From NCBI GenBank assembly GCA_019022495.1, contig JAFEKR010000013.1:1178001-1242000 (forward strand): a stretch of DNA of 64,000 nucleotides, read 5' to 3'. Below the pieces are notes generated by a model that was given only the letters and a program-made list of their open reading frames with translations, did no database searches and was not told the DNA's origin. Shown one piece after another: positions 33,927 through 45,912 of the stretch; position 1 is the first letter of the stretch, and every line of letters starts with the position of its first letter. The DNA comes from Epichloe hybrida. Lineage: Eukaryota; Ascomycota; Sordariomycetes; Hypocreales; Clavicipitaceae. The translations under genes and the position numbers were made by a program.

Positions 33927-35671
33927 GATGAAAGGATTGATGACGAATGAAAATTAAGAGTAATTTCCAATATCGACAAGACGGGGGCTGGCCGAGCCAA
34001 ACGCGAGAACTAGGCAAAGATATAGTAGTACGCGGGGGATTTTGGAGAATATGTGATGGCCCTGCGGGTCAGGAAAGGGCGTAGCTGTGCTGGAATTGTT
34101 CTCGATAAACAAAGAAGCTCAGGGAAGTAGTGATGGTTGATATGCGCACAGCAGCACAGGTAGCCGAAGGTAAAGAGAAGGCATGGCTGATCCACGTCAG
34201 GCACAGCTCTGCCTTGATGATGCACGGACCATTGTGCAGCTGCTAACAGAAACGGCGCGCCAACAAGCAGCCAGCCAATTAGCCCCTTGGATTCAGAGTG
34301 TCAGGGGCGTGACCCTTCACGTGATTACGTAGCTCTGGGTTGGAGGTTGCGTCGCTTGGTAGTGAATTGTATTTGAAGATCAATAACCGGTCGGTTTGAT
34401 CATGACTTTCGCGACCTACGTGCGCTAAGGCACTCGGTCTCTCCATAAACTGAAAAGTCACATTTTTATACGATCAGTCGTTGCCGTGATCCGGATAGGC
34501 AGCGATATTATGTGCCACAATTCACTGAGCCCAGCATACTACCAACGTTCACCGTGACCGGACGTCCCTGTTGGTCTTCTGATGGGGGAAAGCGTCGTCA
34601 TATCAGAAACAGGCAATTCTAAATACATCTGCCATGTCCATGTCAAGGGTTCTACGTTGTTTCTGGCGACAGTATTGACAGAAAATTATGTATTGGGTAG
34701 GTAGGTGTCCCTGAATGCTTTCTATTCCGAGACAATTCGAGCATTTGTTACAGATGCCGAATCGACCTTGGAGGAAATTTTAAGACTCTTCTCGGACACG
34801 TGTCCAGCCCACCCGGTGCTTTTTTATCGTGGTTACATTTTGTTGTCGAGTCAGTCAACGTCATCCGGATGAGTATAGCTTTTAGCCGGCATCTCTTGTG
34901 TATAAATACTGTTTATTCAATCCAGCGTTTCAAATAAAAACTGATGAAAAACGCACCATCACCTCCCCTACAATAAATTCCATATTATTGTTTCCGAGGA
35001 GCCCGTTGAAAATGTCGTTAGTTGCTTAACAGTGGCTCCAGCCCGAATCCAGTCCGCACCACCTGCGCCCGGTACCACAGTCTGGAAAAAAAAAAATGTC
35101 AAGACCGGCGCAATCACATACTTGCCCGACTCGCCCCATCTGTCCTCAAATCATCCATCCCGGACCTCAGCGTTGCCATCGTCGTTGCCCTCGTCGTTGC
35201 CCTCGTCGTTATATTAACCAGCCGTCATGCCCCTTCCAGAGTCGACGTAGAAGCAGCCTACGATTGTCTGCGTCCAGCATTGCGACAGTGCCGCCGTTTG
35301 TGGCACGACTGCGTTAAGCTTTTGTTCTGCTCCCCGCGCTAACGCCACGTCGGCACGTTAAGACACAGCGGGCAATATATTTTTTCGATCAATTCCCGCG
35401 ACAAGGTGACGATGTCAAATTGCGATTCCGAATCGCCCAACTCGATCGCATCTGCCTCGCGCCCGATGACTTACTAAATTTTTCCTCCTCCTTCCGCTGT
35501 CAATAACGTGTGAATACGAACTCGACCAGGGAGCACATCGAGCGCGCTCTTGGCAGCTGCTGATTCCCATTATACCCCCTTGTTGATCCCAGACCTTGGT
35601 CAACTGGGACGGGACAGCCTAACAACAGCCACCTCGACCGACAATCTTCAGACCACTCGTCGAGAACTATC
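33927..35671. other. Divergent intergenic region between RPN2 and CET1
   Basis: About 1.75 kb containing both promoters. I looked for the yeast-type proteasome element GGTGGCAAA near the RPN2 start and did not see it. Apart from a short 12-bp tandem repeat at 35,172-35,210 and a T/C-rich stretch before the CET1 start, I see no repeat or gene. Confidence 0.45.
35172..35210. repeat. 12-bp tandem repeat, about three copies
   Basis: GTTGCCMTCGTC occurs three times in a row, the second and third copies identical, followed by another GTT. It lies upstream of CET1 and has no visible coding role. Confidence 0.8.
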
Positions 35672-38261
35672 ATGGACCTTCGTTCGGTACTCAATACATC
35701 AGATAATAGCGATGGTGGGCCGCCCAAGGCTCCGCCTACGCCGCAACAACAGCATCAGGCCAGACCTTCTCGAAACCCAGCTCAAATCGCCTATCGCGAG
35801 TATGCTCAACCGCCGCCCCATCCATCTCCTGGCAGAGCAGCCGGGCAGGAATATCCTCGCCATGTGCAACAGCAGGCACAGAACGCATACCCTCCCCATC
35901 CTCCTTACCAGAACTCCGGCCCGCAGTACGCAACGCGTGCACCGCAAACTCATCATGCCCATCACTCTGCATCGTTCCACGATGCCCGATCTCCTGGAGC
36001 CATGCCAGCGCCGGCACAGTCCCCCTTTCGTCCAACACAGATGCCAAGTAATGTTCCAGGCGGAGCATCAGGATATCCATTCCCTCCAAGCCAAGGCGTT
36101 CAGGACATTTCCAGCCCAAGCCAACGGCACCACTATCCCCCAGGACATTACGCGCAGCAACATCCATCACAAGATGGCTACATGCAAAGAGAAGCGGCGC
36201 CATCGTCAGGCACCTATGTGCAACAGCATCAAGTCCCACAAACACCTCCCATAAGCACTGCTACTGGGCCTTCGCAACAATACTTGCACCAACGATCTCA
36301 ATCTGCTCAATCAACACCGACTCCAACGTCCGCGCATAGTCAGCAACCATTTGGCCCGACTCCAAGTCACGGAAGCCCAATCCAAGGGGCGCGCGCCAAA
36401 TCCGAATATCGGCACCCTTCACAACCGCCGACACCACTTGGACCACCTCAGTCAACCAATTCTCGTCCACAGCCTGGACCACCTACAAATTTCACACAAT
36501 CCCAAAGCCCATATCAACAGCGGATGACGTCTGTTGGCGGTGGCCAGCAGCCACAGTCACCAGCACCAGCGAGCACGCATCTTCGTCGAGTGTCTGGATC
36601 TGTTCACCAAGAGCCCCCAGTCACTGAACCGCACCGACGATCCAAGTCTTTGCACTCGCGGGAACATAGCTTGTCTGTAAGCCCACGGACTAGGGTCACC
36701 TCTGTCGCCAGCAACTCTGATCGCGCTATGGCTTCTCCAGTCGAGAGCGTCAAAAATCCCCCACCGGCAGCACACGGCGTCGCCCGAAACTCAGACCGCG
36801 CATCGACGCCGGCGAAGCGCAAGCTAGACGATCGCAAATTGAGTCCAAAGGAGCTGGAACACAAGACTTTGCGACCACCACCAGGCGAAGTCAATGGCGG
36901 CAGTATCACCAACGCGCAGCCCTCGTCCTCCCCCGCCGAACCAAGAAACAAACGTCTCCGTCGATCGCATCCGCCGATATGGGCCCAGAGTGCTGCCGTT
37001 CTTGGAAATGAAATGCCGAACCAGGCGAACTTTGTTCTTCAGAAGCGAGCACACTCTCATATAAATGGGAAGATTGATGGGGTTGCCAAGGCTGATAGAC
37101 GAAGCCGGCATACGTCGCCGGAAGCAGCAAGAACGTCAGCTTCGAACGCGTCTAAACCGCCGCCACCACCACCGCCCGCAGAGCCTGGGCCTCAAGACAT
37201 TCTGGGGCCATGGGAAGCTAGCATTACAGGTGTCAAACCGTACGAGGAGATATCAAAGACAGTCGCCGACTTCATATTTATTCACGTTATTAACAATCCT
37301 GACATCAAAGAAATCACTGGTCGAGGAATTCAATTCGAGATTGAGGCAAAACTTGGAACACTCCTCGACAAGGACACCAATTTCCGTGTGGACAGACTCT
37401 TGGACACAGAATGTGTGCTGCACGACAATGGCCGCGTGGCCTTTAAAAGCAGCATGACAGAGGTAATATACTCCGCGTTTGCTCTACTGAAATTGACCAA
37501 GCAAGTCCGGCCACCCTTTGACTATGAAACTGACAGGTCTTAGGCGCATCACAAGGCGTTCAACGATTTCCTGAACGATGTGGTTATCAAAACTGATCCC
37601 CGGGCCCCAAATGGAACCGGCCGCGTTCAAGTACACTACAAGCACAGGCGCGAGGTTGACAGGTATTTCGAGCTCACTCCAGAACTGCAAAATCGGCTTC
37701 CGGGCTGTGTCAGATCCAGACTAGGGTCGCGTGTGAGGAATGTCAAAGCTCGTGTGACTTATGATCAAAGAACCGGAGAAGTGCTCAATAAAATTGTCAA
37801 AGCAAGAATAGCAGATATCGACATACATATGCCGACAAATCCAATGGACTGCCGAATAAGCATCAATCTTGAAATGAATTGGGAGGGTCCAGTGCAAGAG
37901 TTGGAGCAGCTCGGACCAGGCCAGAATGACGAATCTTCAGATAGGCAGAAGGATCGTCTGAGTTATACCCAGGGTCACTACCAGATTGATTTAACACAAG
38001 TCACCTTGTCAAATTCGGTTCCGGGGGTAAGTTTCTTTTACGTTTGTGGATAACGAAATGTACTTTCCCGCTAATGCCAAAATCTAGACCGCACACAAAA
38101 CGGACAAGGAACACGAACTCGAGATCGAACTGGCGTCTCCGATTGTACTAGATCAATGTGCAAAGGCCATGAATGGGGCACCTCACAGGTACCAAGAGTT
38201 GATCGAAGGTTTCTTGGACAATGTTCGAGTACTGGCGCGGAAAGCCAGAGAATTCAGCTGA
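35672..38261 (+). CDS. cet1: mRNA-capping enzyme subunit beta, RNA 5'-triphosphatase
   Basis: Three exons, 35672-37462, 37544-38026 and 38088-38261, coding for 815 residues; introns are 81 and 61 nt. It removes the gamma-phosphate from nascent pre-mRNA 5' ends in the nucleus, the first capping step, and works with the guanylyltransferase on RNA polymerase II. The N-terminal 500 residues are low-complexity, rich in Pro, Gln, Ser and His. The catalytic tunnel domain covers about 510-815: WEASITGVKPYEEISKTVAD, then FEIEAKLGTLLD (metal-binding Glu near 556 and 558), HYKHRREVDRYFEL, and the second Glu pair in HELEIELAS near 768-770. The intron junctions restore SMTE-AHHKAFNDF and NSVPG-TAHKTDKEHE. 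The gene ends with ARKAREFS. It belongs to the metal-dependent fungal type, unlike the cysteine-phosphatase type of animals. It appears intact and is the last gene before the AT-rich block. Confidence 0.94.
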
Positions 38262-39002
38262 ATTGCAGGATTTCGCCACTGTGTTTAGGCTCTCCCGACG
38301 CAGACAGTGCTTTAAGATGTCAGAGGCGTTGCTTTCGCGAGCGGCCCGGCCTCTTACGTGGCGGCGTAACATGAAACAAAAATAACGATCCAGATGCCCA
38401 TTGTATCGCCATCAGCAGCGATACGTCGCATTTGATATGCTCCAAAGAAAGGTCAGGTAGAATGAGGAGGAGCTCTTGTACATAAGGAACGTATGGATAT
38501 ATCATCTTGGTTAGTCTGTATTCAATTTCGCGGATAACGAAAAGGGAAAGGATTGATTCCGGTTTTCAACGGGTCACAGGCATACGCCGTTGAATAGCGT
38601 TGTCGCATGCTCGTTTACTCAATAACTCGTGTCTTTTCACATACATTTGTGAACAAATGGTGATCTGCTACTATGCTCGGAAGCCCCAAAGTAGCAGCCT
38701 CATTGGCTTTCTACGTCGGGTTTCCTGCCGTAATCAGTAGACCACACTCCATCCGATGCTTGTGGTATAAAAAATTGCCGCTCCAATCACCCAATTGATG
38801 TCATTCAACATTGGGCCAGCCGTTGGGCCCGGCGCCAGTGACCCATACAATCCGGTGGCTACAAGCCCCGTTATCGTCGTTGACGGCCAACTCCGACCCA
38901 GCAACAACGTTATCAGCATGTTTTGTCCCGTTGGCCCCGGCTATCACCGGCGGGAGCACTCCTTTTGCCGAATAAGATAAGAGACGCCCGATAATGATAA
39001 CG
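38262..39002. other. Spacer between CET1 and the AT-rich block
   Basis: About 740 bases. The first part should be CET1 3' UTR. From about 38,700 to 38,960 base composition is balanced and both strands are open for 60 codons; the minus frame is hydrophobic and could be a scrap of a membrane transporter, but I cannot assign it. Confidence 0.4.
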
Positions 39003-42000
39003 TGTTACACCCACAAGGGCATAATTGATCCCTGCCGCACGATAGTCTCGCTACTTAACTAGCTAAGACAAGAGTCCACCCCTAGCTAGTTATTTTCTAT
39101 AATCTCTATAACTATATAGTATGTTTTAGTACTATATTAGTACCTTACCTATAGTAAAGGTACTTAGGTATTTAAACCATAGTTTACACTCTCTTATAGG
39201 GTTAAATAACTTAATAAAGATAGTTATATTAAACCTTAGCTTTATAGTCTAATATAGTAGTAATTATATAGTGTTTATAATTATTATACCTTTCTTCTAA
39301 ATTAGTACTCTTCTCTTTAAATTAACTAATTATTTAATCTTAAAATAATTAGTATATACCTAGTAAAAGAGAGGCCTAATTTATTAATATTATAATTAAG
39401 TAACCCTAGTACACTAGGATTAATACTACCTTTTACTAGTTTAATAATAATACTATAAGATATCTTATAATAGCTAAGGAATCTTTAAAAGGTAATAAGC
39501 TAGCTATTAAGCTATAGGAGCTTTACTATTAGGACTTATAGTATAAAATAGTTAAGGTAAGAGCTATTAAAGATAGAATTTAGGTCTTTATTAATCCTAA
39601 TATAAATCTATAGCTAGATTACCCTCCTAAGCCTCTAATCCTTATAGGAAATAGAACTCTAGTAAAGAGAAAGGTAGTAAAAGCTATATAAAGTTAATTA
39701 TTTACTTTAAAGACCTTAGGAGTTTAAATATACTTATATAGCACTAAAGCTATAATTAGTAGCTTTTAGTAACCCTAGGAAAGCTTACCTAAAGCTAATA
39801 ATATACTTAAAGAGAGTTATTTTTAGTACCCTTAATAACTTAATAATACTAAAGATAGTACTTAGTTTACTATTCTTAGTGGTTATTATTAAGTCTTTAA
39901 TAGTTAATTCTAGAGCCTTATAAAAGCCTTATAAGAGTATTATATATAGTTTATAAGGACCCTTAAGCTTAAATATAAGTAAATAACCTTAAGGTATATA
40001 TCTCTTTATAATAAGATTAAGGAGCTTAAGAGAAATATAATACCTTTAAGTAAGACTATTAAGTATTATACTAAAGTTAATTTTAATAAGACTATTAAGC
40101 AAAACCTTATAAGAGTAAATATTAATAAATAGCTTATAAATACTTTAATTAGTTATAAGAGATACTTCTAAGTAAACTACCCTATTACTAAGGGTAACTT
40201 ACCTATAGAAATAATTAATAACACTATTAGGGCTTAATTCCTTACTATCTTAGCTTAGGTTAACTTATTAATTTATACTATAAAGAGTAAAGGAAAGGTC
40301 CTAAATTTCTATAGTATTATAAGTAAGATTAGGCACCTAATTAAAGCCTAAGGAAGGTCTTAAGTAAAGGCTAATAACTCTTTTAAAGTAAAACTAACTC
40401 TTAATAGTAAAATAAAGGATAAAGCTAAGAAAGAGAAGGTAAAGAAAGATAACTATATTTACTATAAAAATATAAGGTAAAGAAGTTAAAAGACTTATAG
40501 AAAGTCTATAAGGCACTTTACTTAATAAAGGACTAGAAAATTAATAAAAAGCTATTAAAGAAAGTAAAAGAAGTAATAAATTATTAACTTAATAATATAA
40601 AGAAAGTATATAATACTTAGTTAAAGAATAATAGCGTAAAGGAACTTAAAGAAAATAATACTATATTTACTACTATAGGAGAGTCTATAGAGGCTTTCCT
40701 TGCCTAGGGTAAATCATAAGTTATACTTAATAGCAAAACCTTAATCTATATCTTTAATAATAAACACTAGTTTATAGACCTTAATTATAGTAAGTAGCTT
40801 AGAATTTAAGTAAGTTATAGTGTTATAAACGCCTATAGCATTAGCATAGCTTAGATTATCTTAATAGATAGCTAGACTCTTACCTTATTAAATACCTAGT
40901 ACTAACTAATATTCTTTATAAACCTTATATCTCTTTAGCTACTTATATAAAAGGGAATAAGGTAAGATAATCTTACTAGAAGGGTAATAGACCTAGTAAG
41001 AGGTAATTAGGAGATATTTTAGACTTAGGTTATTAGTATATAGCTATGTATAGAGGGCTTAAGCCTATTAGAAGCTTTTATTATTAAAGGAGATTTATAA
41101 GACTTAAAAACAGCTATAATAACTCCTATAAATCTAAAGCACACTAGATTAGTATATCTAGGAGAGAATATAATAGATTAAGTACTTTAGAAGCTTTAAA
41201 TTTAATTAAAGGAAAGAAGCATAGGTAAATATAAGGTTTACTAAACCTCTAAAGTATAGAGGTAAATATTATAAGTCCCTTAGATAGGATCCTTACCTTT
41301 AGGACTACTTTAGGTAGTCTCTTTTAACCTCTTTACTTAATTATTAAGGTATAATAAGGACTAATATATTACTCTTTTTATTTATAAAGTAATAGGACTA
41401 TATTATATCTTTATAATCCTATTAAAGACTAATATTACGCTTTGCTTTAATTAGTTAGAATCTATATACATAAGAGTATATAGTATTCATATTATAGTTA
41501 TAATAACTAATAGTAAGACTACCTTCTAGACTAAAAAATAAAAAGAAGAGGTTATAAATAAAGGTATTATTATTAGAAAGTCTAGCCTAGCTTACCTACA
41601 TTAAAATAGGCACGCTAAATAGTCTAGGGGGGTGATAATAAGGGTTATAATAACTCTTATAATATAATTAGGCTTCCTAGAAGACCTCTAGCCTATAGCT
41701 ACTAAAGTAGCTATTTATATATTAAATTAAACGCCTTAAAAGCTGCTTAACTAGTAATTACCTTAATAAGTGTTAAATAGATAGTTAAGAGATAATAAGC
41801 TTTAATAAAGTTACTTACTAAAGGAGCTAGAAGCCTTAATAACTTACTTATAAGCTTTTAGATATAAAGTATTTATAATAATATAAAGTAAGCTTTATAA
41901 GGTAAGTCTAAAGCTTACTTAAAGAGCTTATATTAGATACCTTGCTAGATACGTTTCCTCTATGTAATACCTAATTTAGGTGCTAATAATAAAGAGGAGC

Positions 42001-43128
42001 TACTAGTTCTTATTAAGCTATATTACCTTTAATAAGTCTATCTTTTATACTTAAGAAAGAGGGCTATTATTAACCATAAAAGAGGTTAAAAACAATGCCT
42101 TAAAGAGCTAGTTAAAGATAATAAGAATAAAAGCTCTAATATAGGGCTTCCACAGATTATATACTCTCTATTACCGTAATAACTACTTAATTAGCTTTAA
42201 TAAGCAGAAACTCCTACTAGTTATAATTAATAAGATTATAAAGAAAAGGGAAAAGAAAGTTAAGAAATAAATTTACTAACTTCTCTGAATTCACTAGGGA
42301 AATTCCTAGATTTAACAGATTATATACTGTTAAGTATTAATAATTTACTTAACCTACCTAATAGTAGTAATAATTACAAAATATTAATAAATCTAGAAGA
42401 TTATAATAATCTTAAAGCATTTACTATAGCCTTTAAGCTAGGACCTAAGAGTAAGGAAAAGCCTTATATATCTAGGCTTCCTCCTCCCCTAGCTTATTAT
42501 AATTATTTAGCTAGTTATCTAAAAGAAAAAGAATTTCATAAAGCCTAAGATAAGGAATTTAATAGAATTATTAATAGAAAGGTAGCTAAGAAGGTATCTA
42601 AAACTAAAGTCCTTTTATATATAAAGCTTCTAGGCCTTACTTAGGTTTTCTTATATAAACTAAATAAGTAAGGTTACCTCCTATAATATAAAGCTTATCT
42701 CTATATTCTTAGAAATTATTAACTAAAGAGTTATTTATTAACTTAAGTAGTAACCCTAGCTACTAATACCTTTAGGCTATTTATAGCTATTATATATTAC
42801 TTTAATCTTAAAGCACACTAGTATAACTTTATTATAGTATTCCTAAATTTAGACTTTAATAAAGAAGTTTACTATAAAATACCTTTAGGCTATAAAGATA
42901 AATAAGCCTATCTAAAGCTTCTTAGAGTAATTTATAAACTATAAAGAGCGCCTCTTTTATAGATAAAAGAGCTAATTAGCTAGCTAATTAGTAAAGGCTT
43001 TATATAAATCTTTAAAGATATTTATATGTTTATTAAGGATAGGTTAATTATCTTTGTTAAAAATAAGACTTATTTTTAGCCCTTTTCTAGTTAAAGAACC
43101 TTCTTATTACTAGCTTGCTTTGCAAGTC
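39003..43128 (+). mobile_element. Copia-A: RIP-damaged Ty1/copia remnant (gag, integrase, RT)
   Basis: The genic composition ends at an LTR-like start (TGTTACACCCACAAGGGC at 39,003), similar to the copia-C LTR start. Reading the plus strand through its many TAG/TAA stops shows copia order: Gag-like sequence at about 39,450-40,500 (INPNI then YPPKPL), integrase at about 41,140-42,100 (RSRGVIIRVIITL, ILN-TP, RAYIRYLARYVSS), then reverse transcriptase from about 42,500 (YKAYLYILRNY, TLATNTFRLFIAI, LNLDFNKEVYYKIPLGY, LLRVIYKL). RT breaks off near 43,110, where copia-B begins. The mutations are overwhelmingly C-to-T or G-to-A, the RIP signature, so no product can be made. Confidence 0.7.
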
Positions 43129-43205
43129 TGACAGCTGCACTGCAGCTGTCAACGGTCGCGAGGGCAGCTATCAATAGCTGCGTCGCAGCTGTCAACAGCT
43201 GCGAC
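43129..43205. repeat. Cluster of three GC-rich palindromes
   Basis: Three perfect inverted repeats in 77 bases: arms of 11 with one centre base at 43,129-43,151; arms of 8 around CA at 43,164-43,181; arms of 11 around CA at 43,182-43,205. All share the core CAGCTG or AGCTGY. The surrounding kilobases are AT-rich, so the block stands out sharply. It lies at the junction of copia-A and copia-B and may contain the LTR terminus (TGTCAACAGCTGCGAC from 43,190). Confidence 0.85.
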
Positions 43206-43936
43206 TAACTGTGTGGATAACTAATTAGTTAATTGCGTTATGGCTGCAAGTGTAGTTATAACTATGCCACTAGTAATTAGGTAAGCTAGGGTAACGTAAG
43301 CTAGGGTAACGTAAGTAGGTTACCCTACATATAACTTACCCTATAGCTATCTTTAATAATGATTTTCTCTTTATCTAGAGGTTATATAAAAGTTTTATAT
43401 ATAGTAAATTAAAGCTTAAAGATAGGGCTTTCTCTTTATATAAGGTTATTTTTTGGACTAAAAGTTAGTGTATATGGGTTACTAGCTAGTATAGTGGTGA
43501 GTTGATTTTTTAGTTTTTGTATATAAATGAATTTTACGGAAAATCAAAAGTAGCCTGTAAGACCCCGTTAGCGGCCCGGATCCACTAATACAGTTAGTAA
43601 GTCTATAAGAGGAAGAAGATCTTTTTAACTAGCTAGATAGCTAGTTCTCTTAACTAACAACAGCCGTATTACTTGTATAACATATCTAAAATTAATTCTA
43701 TTGCTCTATAAGATATTATAAAAGTAATCTAGATTAAATTCTATTAGTTAATAACTGCTATAACCTTCCGTTACGTTGCGTTAATTGATTTAATGTTATA
43801 GCCTTATTAGTCCCCGACCGTAGAGCTTGCGCCCGTATAGCTATTACTAGCTAGCAACTAGCTCCCTATATCTTAATAGGTTATGAGCCCGGCTCTATCA
43901 CTATAGATTCCGTTTTAGGTTACTTTGTGTATAATT

Positions 43937-44180
43937 ATAGAAGACTTCCCTTCTATAAAAAAGGAAGGACCTGCGAGAAAGAAGCTTTTCCCTTCTATAA
44001 AAAGGAATTAATTATGGCTACAGAAGACTTCCCTTCTATAAAAAAGGAAGGATCCGTGAGATAAAAGCTTTTTCCCTTCTATAAAAAGGAATAAATTTTA
44101 AATATAGAAGACTTCCCTTTTATAAAAAAGAAAGGACCCGCGAGATAGAAGCTTTTCCCTTCTATAAAAAGGAAAATAGA
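43937..44180 (+). repeat. Three tandem 84-bp repeats in the copia-B leader
   Basis: The units start at about 43,937, 44,020 and 44,104. Each has AGAAGACTTCCCTTCTATAA, then GGAAGGAYC, GAAGCTTTTCCCTTCTATAA and AAAGGAA. Within a unit the CTTCC...GGAAG and TTCC...GGAA pairs can form two small hairpins. The position just before gag suggests a retroelement leader (packaging or translation control), which is inference. Confidence 0.75.
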
Positions 44181-44920
44181 TACTAAAGGAAAGGGAAAGG
44201 GACCTATAACCCCTAACCCTAGTGCGCAAGAGGTTCTAAATAACTAGCTAAAAGAGCAGGCTATTAAGCAATAAGTAACTATAGACTAGTTATTAGAGAA
44301 GCTAGAAAGCTTATCTATAACTGTAAATAGTTGTATAGAGGGTGTGAAATCTAATAAGCCCGCTAGTTAGCAGCAAGATCAGCAGCCTATTTAAGAATAA
44401 CAAGCTGAATCTAGCTCCGTACAAGCAACCTTTAATAATTCAATTATTAAGGAATTTAATAAGAGGGTTTATAGTTTCCCAGAGACTACTAGGCTTAAAG
44501 GAGCTGAAAATTTCGAACAATAGAAACAAGCCCTAACTATCCAATTTAGAGCTTTAGGCATGCCTAATTTTCTAGATAATCCGGAGAGTTCTAGGGCGCT
44601 AGGGGATCCAGATCAAGCTATTATCCTTATGTTACTAAGGGATAGTTATACAGAAGGACCCTAAGCCGCTATAACTTGGCAAAAATCACCTAAAGAAGCC
44701 TATAATTTACTTGTAAGGTAATATTCACATAGCGTTGAAATCCAGAGGGGGTCCCTATATTCAGAATTTTATAACCTGAATTTTCAAGAGTTTAAGGGGA
44801 CTCTAGAGTCCTTTAATGCAGTCTTTAATAATCTACTAGCTAGATTATCGATTTTAGGGGTCCTGATTGCTCCGATAGATCAGGTTAATCAATATCTTCA
44901 ATCCCTGAAATCAACCTTCC

Positions 44921-45681
44921 TGTAAGGGCTTGGGCTTTGCCTAAGCATTTTCCGTATAGCAGGAAGGGTAGGGGCAAGCAGGAATAGGTAAGGTAAGGAA
45001 AGGGGGGCTTACATAAGGAGCTAAGGGGGTATAAGGGGTATTACTAGGGATAGCCTCTTCTCCTTTCCCTTCTCTTCCCTAAGTCTCTTAATACTATATT
45101 AACGCCCTATTATAGCTACCTAGGGGCTAGTCTATAATAATTAAGAGACTTCCTTTAGTTTAAAAAGAAGGCTACTAAAAGAAATAAAGTAAATAATAAT
45201 AGACCTAATAGACACGCTTTATCCTTATAACTAACCTAGCTAGGGGACTTACACCCCCCTATCTAAAGCTATAGTACTACTAGAAGCCTAGAATACCTAG
45301 TTTAAGACGCTTTAACTAATACTAGTATAGTAGGTAAAGGCAATTAAAAGCCTATAATAACACATACATGTAAACCTAGAATTAGTAGTATAATAAAACT
45401 TCCTACTAAACGCCCTAATAAACCCTACTAGAATTAATCTAGATTATATTTTACTTTAGGGGCTAGCCTTACTATCCCTTATATTATAAATCCGCTAAAA
45501 ACTAATTCCTATAGGCAACCTATATAATAGTAATAAGGCTATATTTACTACCTAGAAGTTCCTAATAGAATATAAGTTAGAGGTAAATAGGGACTTTATT
45601 AGGTCTAATAAGGACTAATAAGTGTTTATTTATTAGAACCTATTACCTAAGGTTTAGGCTTAGATTATATTATTCTTTAAG
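44921..45681 (+). mobile_element. Gypsy element, left part (LTR and start of gag)
   Basis: A probable 333-bp LTR covers 44,921-45,253: it begins TGTAAG and ends CTTACA, an inverted pair. Heavily RIP-damaged sequence follows and stops at 45,681, the target duplication of copia-C. The Gag reading continues directly at 51,954 on the far side of copia-C, so both pieces are one element. Confidence 0.6.
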
Positions 45682-45912
45682 TGTTAGTTACACCAAGGGA
45701 TTGGTATGCACTAGTGCAACGTAGGGTCAGGTTCAATAATATAATAAGGTCTAAGGATCAAAGCTATCTACAGCGTTATGTAGCTATAAGAAAAGGGGGA
45801 CGCAAGTCACGTGTGTGCCTCGCGTACGGGTGCAGCTAATCATAGTGCGGCGCTGCCACACGTGCTCCACTCTCCTAGTAGTTAACCTAATGTTAACCTA
45901 GTTATTATAACA
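45682..45912 (-). repeat. 3' LTR of copia-C
   Basis: The 231 bases are collinear with 51,723-51,953. All differences between the two are C/T or G/A. In the last ~110 bases this copy is the mutated one; in the first ~100 bases the other copy is. A GC-rich core (around TCACGTGTGTGCCTCGCG) is retained. Confidence 0.92.

Larger units (their letters stand above)
43129..44920 (+). mobile_element. Copia-B: younger copia remnant, LTR/leader and gag
   Basis: This stretch keeps far more G and C than its neighbours. The 5' part (about 43,129-43,930) is LTR/leader-like with palindromes; three 84-bp tandem repeats follow; from about 44,182 a Gag frame reads KGKGPITPNPSAQEVLNN and ends in FNAVFNNLLARLSILGVLIA at about 44,870. 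The stops within this frame (TAG/TAA) fall where Gln (CAA/CAG) or Trp (TGG) would be expected, that is, single C-to-T or G-to-A changes. The element is cut at 44,920 by the gypsy LTR; the rest of its pol is not in the window. Confidence 0.65.

Noticed and set aside
43260..43345. Telomere-like repeats (TAGGGTAACG copies)
   Set aside because: Only two direct copies of a 15-mer plus an inverted GTTACCC; not TTAGGG arrays.
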